Under the pieces are notes generated by a model. That model ran no database searches, had not been told where the DNA came from, and was given only the letters and a program-made list of their open reading frames with translations. Of a stretch of 9,308 nt of DNA, positions 1-6,195 are shown piece after piece. Source of the stretch: Polaromonas sp. (GTDB lineage: Bacteria > Pseudomonadota > Gammaproteobacteria > Burkholderiales > Burkholderiaceae_C); assembly GCA_028292345.1 (NCBI GenBank), contig JAQGMN010000008.1:1-9308 (forward strand), given 5' to 3'. A program made the position numbers and the translations under genes. The first letter of the stretch is position 1; the number at the start of each line of letters is the position of its first letter.

Positions 1-2
1 AC

Positions 3-290
3 CAGGTGCTGCCGACGCTGCAGGAAACCTTTCCCGGCATTGACTGGAGCGCGCAGGGCGCCTACTTTTTCAGCCGCGTCGCGCAGCACGGCCAGCGCCG
101 GGCCGAGGAAATGCGCGAGTCGGCCAATACGGTGCGCGAGGCCGGTATCGAGCCGATCATGGCGGCGGCCATTGCAGCCAAGCAACAGTGGGTGGCCGAA
201 CAGGCCGGGAGCGGCGTATTTGCAGGAATCGGCAAGGCCGCCGGATGGCAGGACTATGCCGACCGGCTGCTGGCTGCGCGGAAGAAATGA
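3..290 (+). CDS. DUF1932-type NAD(P)-dependent dehydrogenase, C-terminal part (5' truncated)
   Basis: The open frame enters from the left edge and stops at the TGA at 288-290, leaving about 95 C-terminal residues. The segment is mostly helical, with the pattern AEEMRESANTVREAGIEPIM followed by an alanine-rich helix and a tryptophan. This resembles the C-terminal DUF1932 domain of 6-phosphogluconate/3-hydroxyisobutyrate dehydrogenase-like proteins, where it packs on an N-terminal Rossmann domain that would lie left of the window. The substrate cannot be told from this piece. A GTG at position 6 is in frame, but it is internal coding sequence rather than a start, because the frame continues upstream of it and the domain would be incomplete. 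The gene converges on the minus-strand operon ending at 431. The family call rests on pattern memory, without alignment. Confidence 0.7.
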   Translation, partial: QVLPTLQETFPGIDWSAQGAYFFSRVAQHGQRRAEEMRESANTVREAGIEPIMAAAIAAKQQWVAEQAGSGVFAGIGKAAGWQDYADRLLAARKK

Positions 291-430
291 GGTCCTGGCG
301 CATGCCGTTCAGCGCCTGAGATGCTTGTGCTATGGAAACTATAGCTGACTGCGCATGCTGTACCTGCGCCAAAGGCTTGTCTGATGCATAAAACTGCTTG
401 TTTGCGCAAAATGCGGCGCCGATTCCTTCG
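291..430. other. Convergent intergenic spacer with hairpin
   Basis: This 140-base spacer separates two convergent genes, the dehydrogenase fragment on the plus strand and the small membrane protein on the minus strand. It holds one clear hairpin at 329-345 and no credible gene. A short frame crossing it from position 40 is a shadow of the dehydrogenase gene. No run of T follows the hairpin on either strand, so a classical intrinsic terminator is not evident. Confidence 0.6.
329..345. repeat. GCTAT-type intergenic hairpin, copy 1
   Basis: GCTAT at 329-333 pairs with ATAGC at 341-345 across a 7-base loop. On the minus strand the 17-base core matches the core of the hairpin at 4378-4394 at 13 of 17 positions. 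The two also share weakly similar flanks: on the stem's 5' side a CAGCTATA junction preceded by an ATGC-containing tract. It lies between two convergent gene ends and may help end or protect both transcripts. I remember similar hairpins from Comamonadaceae intergenic regions, but this was not checked. Confidence 0.5.
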
Positions 431-796
431 TCACGACATGCCGACCATCAGCACGCCGGAAATGATCAGCAGCACGCCGAGCCCCCGGATGACCGTGACG
501 GATTCACCCAGTGCAAAGCCGACCAGCGCGGACAACAGGAATCCCAGGCCGACCAGGGGATAGGCCTTGCTCACATCCCACTTGGCCAGCACGCCCAGCC
601 AGACGATCGCGCCCAGTCCGTACAGCATGAAGCCGGCGATCAGGAATTTGTTGGTCACGAAGGGCAGCAGCATCTGCATGCCGCTTGACCCGCCGGAGGG
701 GACCGCCGCCTTGATTTCAGTCATGCCGGCCTTCAGGGCGAACTGGGCGGTGACCGACAAGACGATGCTGGTGAGCGCCAGGAGAAACACTTTCAT
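431..796 (-). CDS. EamA/ArnE-like small four-helix membrane protein, putative lipid-linked sugar flippase subunit
   Basis: The product has 121 residues in four hydrophobic segments, roughly residues 3-22, 40-60, 65-90 and 98-118. The first helix carries the SVTAQFALKAGM pattern typical of EamA/SMR-fold half-size transporters. It has no acidic residue in helix 1, where multidrug SMR proteins such as EmrE keep an essential glutamate (Glu14). This favours the ArnE/ArnF-like class that moves undecaprenyl-linked sugars over a drug exporter. Its ATG overlaps the stop of the HAD-UbiA gene by four bases (ATGA, 793-796), so it is probably translationally coupled and shares a substrate with that enzyme. 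Such proteins work as dimers or heterodimers in the inner membrane. The fold is fairly sure; the flippase role and the cargo are inferred from the neighbours. Confidence 0.75.
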   Translation of the reverse strand: MKVFLLALTSIVLSVTAQFALKAGMTEIKAAVPSGGSSGMQMLLPFVTNKFLIAGFMLYGLGAIVWLGVLAKWDVSKAYPLVGLGFLLSALVGFALGESVTVIRGLGVLLIISGVLMVGMS

Positions 797-2334
797 GGGA
801 AACCTAGAGGGACAAACTGCGCGATCATGGTCAGGCCCACGATGACCGTGATGCAGATCAGGCTGTTGAAATTGGTGAGCGAATAAATGATGGGGTCGTC
901 ATGCATCTCGCCGCGCCCTGTCTTGATCCAGAGGCGGGAAATCCAGTAGATCATCACCACGGCGGCGCCCCACAGCACCTGCGGGCTTTCATAGCGCACC
1001 TGGGTTTCGTGGGCATTGATGAACAGGCCGAACACCACAATGGCCGACAGCGCCGCGCCAATGCCCAGCGGCCACAACACCGGAAGGTCGCTGACATGGT
1101 AGTCGCGGCCCTTGGTCATGCCCCCGCCGGCGCGGCTCAGCGACACCAGTTCCGAGCACCGCTTGACCAGCGCCAGGCTGAAGAAGATAAACAGCGAGAA
1201 CGCGGCCAGCCAGGAACTGATGCTCACGCTGGCCGCGACGGCGCCGGCCAGAATGCGCAGGGTGTAGAGCACCGACAGCATCAGCACATCGATCAGCACA
1301 TAGCGCTTGAGCAGCCAGGTGTAGGCACTGGTGAGCACCAGGTAGCACAGCAGCGTTGCCAGCAGTGCCCCCGACACCAGGCCGGCAATGGCCAGCCCGG
1401 CCGCCAGCATCACCACGCTGATCGCCGCGCCGTCCACGAGCCCGATCTCCGCGCTGGCAAAGGGGCGCGAGCGCTTCCGCGGATGGGCGCGGTCGCTGTC
1501 GAGGTCGAGCAGGTCGTTGACGATGTAGGTGGCGGACGCCACGAGCGAAAAAGCCAGGAAGGCCACCCCGACCGTGACCAGTTTTTGAAGGTCGGGCAAC
1601 GAGAAGGCCGTCAGCACCGGGACGAACAGCAGCATGTTCTTGATCCACTGGTGCATGCGCAAGGCCCGCATCCAGCTTTTCAGGCTGGCGCTGGGGCTGG
1701 GAAATGTTTGCTCGACCACGCAGTGCTCCCGCACCGACCGCTCTACCTGCGGTGAAACCCCGACCAGGACAGCGGCTGCCGCTGACTTCCAGATCGGCAG
1801 GTCAACCGCATGGTCGCCGGCATAGGCAAAAGGCTGCCCGACGGTGCGCTCGATCATCAAGCGCTTGTTGTCGCCCTTGAGGTTGTGGCTGCCGTCGCTG
1901 GCCAGCACCGTGTCAAACAATCCCAGGTGGGCGGCGACGCTGTTGGCAATGCGGGCGTCCGCAGCGGTGGCCAGGATGAGCCTTCGCCCCTGCGCCTTTT
2001 CATCCCGCAGGTAGTCCAGCAGCATCTGGTTGTAGGGCAGGGCGGCGGCATCGAAATGGGCGCCGGCCTGCGTGGCAATGAACTGCTTGAAGGGCGCCCG
2101 GCCCTTGAGCAGCCACAGGGGGATTTTCAGCAGGATGGCCGGATCGTGCTTGACGGCCTTGATCACCGATTCGACCAGCGTGTCGGTCGGGGTCAGCGTC
2201 CCATCCAGGTCCACGATCAGCGGTATCGACCTTCTGGCGCTTGCCTCGTCGTCGTCCGGACGTCGGCCGGCAAGGTCCGCTTCAACAGGCCTGGCATAAA
2301 GTCCCGTCATGTGGGGTGGCTGCAATACATTCAT
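793..2334 (-). CDS. HAD phosphatase-UbiA prenyltransferase fusion, DPPR synthase-like
   Basis: The product has 513 residues and two domains. Residues about 38-205 form a HAD domain with motif I DLDGTLTPTD (Asp42 and Asp44), a motif II threonine near residue 123 in LATAADARIA, a lysine region at 153-158 and the acidic motif GDHAVDLP (Asp174, Asp178). Residues about 222-513 are a polytopic UbiA domain with the diphosphate/Mg-binding signature NDLLDLDSD at 273-281, followed by DRAHPRKRSRP. That extension resembles decaprenyl-phosphate phosphoribosyltransferase (mycobacterial Rv3806c) more than quinone-pathway UbiA. The likely reaction is transfer of 5-phosphoribose from PRPP to polyprenyl phosphate; the fused HAD domain may remove the 5-phosphate. 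The start at 2334 is supported by AGGAG at 2339-2343. The gene is second in the operon, 60 bases after the membrane protein. The domains are clear; the exact substrate is inferred. Confidence 0.85.
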   Translation of the reverse strand: MNVLQPPHMTGLYARPVEADLAGRRPDDDEASARRSIPLIVDLDGTLTPTDTLVESVIKAVKHDPAILLKIPLWLLKGRAPFKQFIATQAGAHFDAAALPYNQMLLDYLRDEKAQGRRLILATAADARIANSVAAHLGLFDTVLASDGSHNLKGDNKRLMIERTVGQPFAYAGDHAVDLPIWKSAAAAVLVGVSPQVERSVREHCVVEQTFPSPSASLKSWMRALRMHQWIKNMLLFVPVLTAFSLPDLQKLVTVGVAFLAFSLVASATYIVNDLLDLDSDRAHPRKRSRPFASAEIGLVDGAAISVVMLAAGLAIAGLVSGALLATLLCYLVLTSAYTWLLKRYVLIDVLMLSVLYTLRILAGAVAASVSISSWLAAFSLFIFFSLALVKRCSELVSLSRAGGGMTKGRDYHVSDLPVLWPLGIGAALSAIVVFGLFINAHETQVRYESPQVLWGAAVVMIYWISRLWIKTGRGEMHDDPIIYSLTNFNSLICITVIVGLTMIAQFVPLGFP

Positions 2335-2338
2335 GAAA

Positions 2339-2343
2339 CTCCT
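2339..2343 (-). promoter_or_regulatory. Ribosome binding site of the HAD-UbiA gene
   Basis: Read on the minus strand this is AGGAG, four bases before the ATG at 2334-2332. It decides the start: a second in-frame ATG eight codons further in has no comparable site. Confidence 0.65.
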
Positions 2344-2360
2344 GTCTTGATTTTAGGCGC

Positions 2361-2386
2361 CATGCCCATCGGCACGGCACGGCATG
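2361..2386. repeat. Inverted repeat in the 60-base operon gap
   Basis: CATGCC at 2361-2366 pairs with GGCATG at 2381-2386 around a 14-base GC-rich loop. It lies between the membrane protein stop and the HAD-UbiA ribosome site, so it could be a weak attenuator or RNA-processing element in the transcript. There is no T-tract. Chance is possible. Confidence 0.3.
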
Positions 2387-2394
2387 CAAAGCCG

Positions 2395-3972
2395 CTATTT
2401 CAGGGCCGAAACGGCAGGGCAGTCGCGCCGCTCCAGCAGCGTCCAGGCACCGCTGGCCAGCACCTGGGCGGGGGCGCAATCCGCTCCCTTGAACAGATCA
2501 GGCGACAACGGCTCGCTGTGGCGCACCAGAAAATACCGGTAGTCCTCGCCATGGTGCTTCTGCCAGTCGAATTCATGCGGTGAATGTTCAAAACCGTAGG
2601 TCACCGCCGGAAGCCGGTCGGGCCTGAAGCGGGCAATCTGCGGCGGAAGCCAGGCGAAATTGAAATCGACCAGGCCCTGCTTTTCCGACTGGTACCAGGT
2701 GCCGTAATGAAGGTAGGCAAAGTCGTTGTTCGCCGCCTCGCTGCGCTGGGCAAACGGCAGCGACAGCGCCCGCTGCGCCGGCTGCATGGGCGCCAGCACC
2801 GCCTCGAAGTCCCTGGCTTCCCTGGCAAAGCGCCAGGCGTGCAGTGAATGCTGGCCCAGCATCAGCCAGGTGACGGCGATCATCAAGGGCACGGCAATGC
2901 GTTCGCCTATGGGCGCCGGGGCGGAGGTGTTTCCAGCAACTGCCTGCTGGGCAGTAGATGGCCGCGACAAGGTGAACATCAGGGCATAAGCCGGCAGCGT
3001 GAACAGCGCAAAGCGAATGTAAAGCAGCCCTGTCGCCATCGCAAACACAGGCAGCGTTAGCGCGATCAGCAAGGTGAATGCAAACATTGCCCAGGTGGCC
3101 GGACGCTTGGTGTTTATGCGCAGACCCAGCATCCAGGGGATCAGCGGCAGCACGCAGGCCGTGACCAGCAAGGGAATGTCCGTCTTGCCGCCGAGCGAAT
3201 CGATGAAGATCTTGACCAGCCGTTTCCAGCTCCAGTTCCAGATGACCGGGCCCGCATTGCCGATGCCGCCGTATTGCGCCTGCAGTCGGGTGCTGACCAG
3301 GAAATAAACGAGGCAGGCCAGTCCTGCAATCACGAACGGCCACAGATGCCGCAGCCAGCGCCCGGCCCACGGCCGCGCCGCGCAGCAGCGCACGGTGTAG
3401 AGAATGCCTGCCACTGCAAAGCCAAAGACGAACATCAGCCCATGCGACGCCAGCAGGAAAATCCCCAGCAGCGTCGTGGCCAGGCCGCGCTTGAAGGTCG
3501 GTTCCAGCGCATAGCGGTCCGCGACAAGAATGAACGCCACGGCGATCGGCGCGGCGGTCAGGAAGGTGTAGAAGCCCCAGTAGTAGGAAATTCCGAAAAA
3601 GGACAGCAGGAAGAACCAGTCAAGCCGCGGATCGGCCTTGAAATGCCTGCGCAAGGCCACCAGCGCAAAGACGAAAGCCACATAGGCCGCCGAAAACACG
3701 AGCTTGATGGCCGCTGCGACCGGCAGGAAAAAGCTGAAGGGCAGCGCCAGGCCGTAGCCGACCAGATAGGGCGTGAACAGATTGATCTGGAAGAGGCTTG
3801 CCCATGGCGAGGAGCCGGTGGCCAGGTCGTGGAGCAAGGCCACCTGGCCCGCATGCTGGGGAAAATCCACCATGGAAGGCCGGGGCGCAATCCAGAAGAT
3901 CGAAGCGCCCCAGAGGACCGAAAGCAGAAACAATAAACGTGAGGCAGGGTAACGCATCCCTGATGCTGCCAC
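2395..3972 (-). CDS. Polytopic membrane protein, putative GT-C type glycosyltransferase
   Basis: The product has 525 residues. About ten hydrophobic segments lie between residues 12 and 375, and a soluble C-terminal region of about 150 residues follows. The first large loop after the first helix holds MVDFPQHAG (Asp36, His40). An acidic residue at this place is characteristic of GT-C enzymes, which take sugars from polyprenyl-phosphate donors on the periplasmic side. No precise family could be named. The longest frame begins with a GTG at 3972; an ATG five codons later (3957) is an equally good start, neither having a convincing ribosome site at normal spacing. It is the first gene of the minus-strand operon and sits upstream of a lipid-sugar synthase and a flippase-like gene, which supports a transferase role. 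The C-terminal WTLLERRDC ending is ordinary. Treat the function as a hypothesis. Confidence 0.7.
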   Translation of the reverse strand: MAASGMRYPASRLLFLLSVLWGASIFWIAPRPSMVDFPQHAGQVALLHDLATGSSPWASLFQINLFTPYLVGYGLALPFSFFLPVAAAIKLVFSAAYVAFVFALVALRRHFKADPRLDWFFLLSFFGISYYWGFYTFLTAAPIAVAFILVADRYALEPTFKRGLATTLLGIFLLASHGLMFVFGFAVAGILYTVRCCAARPWAGRWLRHLWPFVIAGLACLVYFLVSTRLQAQYGGIGNAGPVIWNWSWKRLVKIFIDSLGGKTDIPLLVTACVLPLIPWMLGLRINTKRPATWAMFAFTLLIALTLPVFAMATGLLYIRFALFTLPAYALMFTLSRPSTAQQAVAGNTSAPAPIGERIAVPLMIAVTWLMLGQHSLHAWRFAREARDFEAVLAPMQPAQRALSLPFAQRSEAANNDFAYLHYGTWYQSEKQGLVDFNFAWLPPQIARFRPDRLPAVTYGFEHSPHEFDWQKHHGEDYRYFLVRHSEPLSPDLFKGADCAPAQVLASGAWTLLERRDCPAVSALK

Positions 3973-4062
3973 GGCCGTCTGAACTCATCAATCCCGCGTG
4001 AAATGCCACGAAAAGTAAATTTTTAACGTTTGCCACGGCTTGCCCGCTGTTGCCCGGCCTGA

Positions 4063-4074
4063 TCAAGGCCTTGA
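4063..4074. repeat. Perfect 12-base palindrome
   Basis: TCAAGGCCTTGA reads identically on both strands. It overlaps a second dyad, GGCCT (4056-4060) with AGGCC (4066-4070), and is followed at 4079-4086 by a further half-site GCCTTGAG. It lies about 90 bases upstream of the membrane protein start, a position suitable for an operator or leader element. No specific regulator is recognised. Confidence 0.4.
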
Positions 4075-4110
4075 CAACGCCTTGAGCCATACCATCATTT
4101 GATGCCCGCA

Positions 4111-4129
4111 TATTTCAAATCATGAAATA
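4111..4129. promoter_or_regulatory. 7-5-7 inverted repeat, possible regulator site
   Basis: TATTTCA at 4111-4117 is the exact reverse complement of TGAAATA at 4123-4129, with a 5-base spacer. It lies in the AT-rich block upstream of the minus-strand operon, about 140 bases before the membrane protein start. A 19-base dyad of this size fits a dimeric helix-turn-helix binding site. The identity of the binder is unknown. Confidence 0.4.
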
Positions 4130-4377
4130 CGGTTCAGCTTGCGTTTCTAAAATGTAATTTTGAAAATCACATTGAAATGAATTGTTGCGGTTTGGGCATG
4201 TGCAAATCGCCTGTTTTTTACAAAACGACAGCTGATTGGTGCCTTCGGCCACGCTGGGCTACCCAGGCCTTGATCGGTTTTTGCCCAATGGCACAGGCTG
4301 AATCGGGCCCGCGCCAGCGCCATCACTCAAAAACCAGAAGAAATAGGGGTATCGGGCTTATCCGGTATGCATGAGCA

Positions 4378-4394
4378 GCTATATATTTTATAGC
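4378..4394. repeat. GCTAT-type intergenic hairpin, copy 2
   Basis: GCTATA at 4378-4383 pairs perfectly with TATAGC at 4389-4394 around TATTT. It starts eleven bases beyond the LysR stop codon on the minus strand, so it would form at the 3' end of the LysR transcript and could act in termination or RNA stability. No T-tract follows. It is related in core and flank to copy 1 at 329-345, in the opposite orientation. Confidence 0.5.
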
Positions 4395-4404
4395 AACCCT
4401 GATT

Positions 4405-5316
4405 TCAGCGGCTGTTCAGTTCCTGCCGGGCCAGGGTCTGGATGAGGGCCAGGGTAACCTGCTGTGTCAAGGTGGCCGGACGCACCGAACTGGTGACCAG
4501 CGACAGCCGGGTTCGCAGCAGCGGCTGGCAAATGGAGCGCATGGTGAAGGCCGACGGCCGGACGGAACTGGTCACCGCATTGCGCGGCAGCAGGGCGCAG
4601 CCGGCGCCATCGGCCACCAGGTCCAGGATGGCGGAAACGCCGTCGATTTCCAGCGCGATCAGGGGCCAGCAGCCGATGCCCGCCATTTCCGATTCGACAT
4701 GCATGCGAATCGCATTGGGCCGGCTGGGTATCACCAGCGGCAGCCGGGCCACCTCGGCAAGCGCCATCGGCGCCGGCGGCGGGTCTTCAGGCAAGCCGGG
4801 AGGGCGCGCCTGCACCAGCAGCAGATCTTCGTCGAGCAGATGCGTCATTTCAATGCCGTCCGCGGGCTGGGCGTTGTAGAGCACCGCAATGTCGAGCCGG
4901 CCGTTGAGCAGCCATTCCTGCATCACGGCGGACAGGCCTTCGCTGATGGACAGCCGGGCGTCGGGCAACTGCTGGCGGAAAGCGCGCGTCAGCGGCACCG
5001 TCAGCACCCGCGCCAGCGTGGGCGGCAGGCCGATGGCCACGCGCCCGGCCAGCGAGCCGCGCACCCGGCCCAACTCTTCGCGCGCTCGCTCGACCTGGTG
5101 CAGGATGCCCCGGCCGTGCGCCAGCAGCAGCTTGCCGGCCTCCGTCGGCGTGGCGCCGCGCCCGTTGCGCACCAGCAGGCTCTGGCGCAACTCCACCTCG
5201 AGCAGCCGCACCTGCCGGCTCAGCGCCGGCTGGGCCACATCCAGGGCAATGGAAGCGCGGGTAAAGCTGCCGAGTTCGGCCACGCGCACAAAGTATTCAA
5301 GTTGTTTGAGGTCCAT
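4405..5316 (-). CDS. LysR-type transcriptional regulator of the divergent aromatic-acid operon
   Basis: From the ATG at 5316 the product has 303 residues, the usual LysR length. The N-terminal winged helix-turn-helix MDLKQLEYFVRVAELGSFTR, with SIALDVAQPALSRQVRLLE as recognition region (about 18-40), is canonical. Residues about 90-295 form the effector-binding domain. A longer frame begins with TTG at 5328, but the MDLKQLEYF start matches the family and is preferred, although no clear ribosome site is visible. The gene is divergent from the 4-oxalomesaconate/CHA operon, the classic arrangement for a LysR activator of a catabolic operon that also represses itself, as PmdR does in Comamonas. 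The inducer is probably a pathway compound such as protocatechuate or a ring-cleavage product, but this is not visible in the sequence. VTSSVRP occurs twice (248-254 and 274-280). Confidence 0.9.
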   Translation of the reverse strand: MDLKQLEYFVRVAELGSFTRASIALDVAQPALSRQVRLLEVELRQSLLVRNGRGATPTEAGKLLLAHGRGILHQVERAREELGRVRGSLAGRVAIGLPPTLARVLTVPLTRAFRQQLPDARLSISEGLSAVMQEWLLNGRLDIAVLYNAQPADGIEMTHLLDEDLLLVQARPPGLPEDPPPAPMALAEVARLPLVIPSRPNAIRMHVESEMAGIGCWPLIALEIDGVSAILDLVADGAGCALLPRNAVTSSVRPSAFTMRSICQPLLRTRLSLVTSSVRPATLTQQVTLALIQTLARQELNSR

Positions 5317-5451
5317 GTCAAGTTTCAATGCGCATAGCTGATGATTAGATATGCCAAGATGGTATATCAGCTAGAGCAAGCCTACCGTTCTGCAACACAC
5401 GCCCTGTGCCGACAATTGCAGGATGATCAAAATTTCCTTACCGTGCCTTCC
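5317..5451. promoter_or_regulatory. Divergent LysR/operon control region
   Basis: This 135-base region separates the preferred LysR start (5316) from the preferred start of the plus-strand operon (5452). It contains the nested dyad at 5335-5373. On the plus strand GACAAT at 5411-5416 could be a -10 element, which would put transcription initiation near 5423 and the dyad centre near -65, the usual place of a LysR recognition site. The matching -35 is poor, as expected for an activator-dependent promoter. The promoter assignment is tentative. Confidence 0.55.
5335..5373. promoter_or_regulatory. Nested dyad, probable LysR operator
   Basis: The outer arms TAGCTGAT (5335-5342) and ATCAGCTA (5366-5373) are exact reverse complements. 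Inside lies a second dyad, ATATGCC (5349-5355) and GGTATAT (5361-5367), matching at 6 of 7 positions around AAGAT. Its core has the LysR T-N11-A form, T at 5352 and A at 5364, with TGCC and GGTA as half-sites. The position between two divergent genes fits. Confidence 0.6.
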
Positions 5452-6141
5452 ATGACGACCGAAATCAAGGGCATTTCTTCCATGGCCACGCGCCAGGTTC
5501 TGGCTGAGCTGGCGGATGCGTTCCAGCGCCGTTCGGGCTGCATCGTAACCATTGAATCGGCGGGGGGCGTGGATGCGGCCAGGCGCGTGCAGGCTGGCGA
5601 GGCTTTTGACGTGGTTTTTCTGGCGTCCGAGGCGATCGACAGGCTGATCGCTGCCGGCTGCGTGCAGGCCGGCTCCAAAGTCGACCTGGTCCGCTCGGGC
5701 GTGGCGGTGGCGGTGCGGGCCGGTGCGTTCCAGCCCGACATCTCGACCGAAGCAGCGGTGCGCCAGGCGGTGCTCGACGCGCGCAGCATCAGCTACTCGA
5801 CCGGCCCCAGCGGCGTTGCGCTGGCCAGCCTGTTCGAGCGCTGGGGCATTGCCGCAGAAATCCAGAGCCGCATCGTGCAGGCCCCGCCGGGCGTTCCGGT
5901 GGGCAGCCTGGTGGCGCGCGGCGAGGTCGAGCTGGGTTTCCAGCAGTTCAGCGAGCTCATCAACCTCGAAGGCATCACCGTACTGGGCCCGTTGCCGCCC
6001 GCCATCCAGATCATCACCACCTTTTCCGCCGGCGTGTGCACCGGCACGCCCAAGGCTTGCGCCGTTCGCGCCATGCTCGACGACATGAACTCGCCCGAGG
6101 CGATGGACGTCAAGCGTCGCCAGGGCATGGAGCCCGCCTGA
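5452..6141 (+). CDS. ModA-like substrate-binding-domain protein without signal peptide
   Basis: From the ATG at 5452 the product has 229 residues. It resembles the type-2 periplasmic binding fold of molybdate/extracellular solute-binding proteins: a first strand and helix GISSMATRQVLAELADAFQ, a linker region GEAFDVVFLASEAIDRL (49-65), PSGVALASLFERWGI (119-133) and SLVARGEVELGFQQFSEL (152-169). The frame is open back to an ATG at 5341, but that start would place the probable operator inside the gene, and the extra residues are neither signal-peptide-like nor conserved-looking. No signal peptide or lipobox is seen with either start, and no ABC permease or ATPase gene is nearby, so a cytoplasmic sensing, binding or auxiliary role is more likely than uptake. 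It is the first gene of the plus-strand operon, 54 bases before the permease. The fold is probable; the function is unknown. Confidence 0.75.
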   Translation: MTTEIKGISSMATRQVLAELADAFQRRSGCIVTIESAGGVDAARRVQAGEAFDVVFLASEAIDRLIAAGCVQAGSKVDLVRSGVAVAVRAGAFQPDISTEAAVRQAVLDARSISYSTGPSGVALASLFERWGIAAEIQSRIVQAPPGVPVGSLVARGEVELGFQQFSELINLEGITVLGPLPPAIQIITTFSAGVCTGTPKACAVRAMLDDMNSPEAMDVKRRQGMEPA

Positions 6142-6195
6142 CGGGCTTGAGCCGTTCCTTTTTATCCTTGACCCCTCACCGCAAGCCAACTCTTC

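Larger units (their letters stand above)
3973..4404. other. Gene-free AT-rich region upstream of the membrane glycosylation operon
   Basis: These 432 bases lie between two tandem minus-strand genes, the LysR gene ending at 4405 and the membrane protein starting at 3972 or 3957. The stretch from about 4100 to 4230 is far more AT-rich than its surroundings and should hold the operon promoter, though I see no hexamer pair close enough to consensus to mark. It contains a 12-base palindrome (4063-4074), a 7-5-7 dyad (4111-4129) and the hairpin repeat at 4378-4394. A 65-codon frame at 4177-4374 has cysteine-rich, unstructured content and no ribosome site, and is not called as a gene. Confidence 0.6.

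Noticed and set aside
901..1755. 284-codon plus-strand frame inside the HAD-UbiA gene
   Set aside because: It is antisense, rich in His and Gln, and without membrane or catalytic pattern, whereas the minus strand carries a clear UbiA domain.
3620..4111. 163-codon minus-strand frame crossing the membrane protein start
   Set aside because: It is in a different frame from the membrane protein and has no ribosome site. Where the two overlap, the membrane protein frame shows the hydrophobic helices.
4211..4231. Imperfect hairpin with CTGT/ACAG ends around a T run and an A run
   Set aside because: The stem is interrupted by mismatches and lies within AT-rich DNA. It is not distinct enough from chance to call a terminator.
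4177..4374. 65-codon plus-strand frame with several cysteines in the gene-free region
   Set aside because: It has no ribosome site and no recognisable fold, and its 3' end runs into the hairpin repeat flank. It was considered as a small protein but is not supported.
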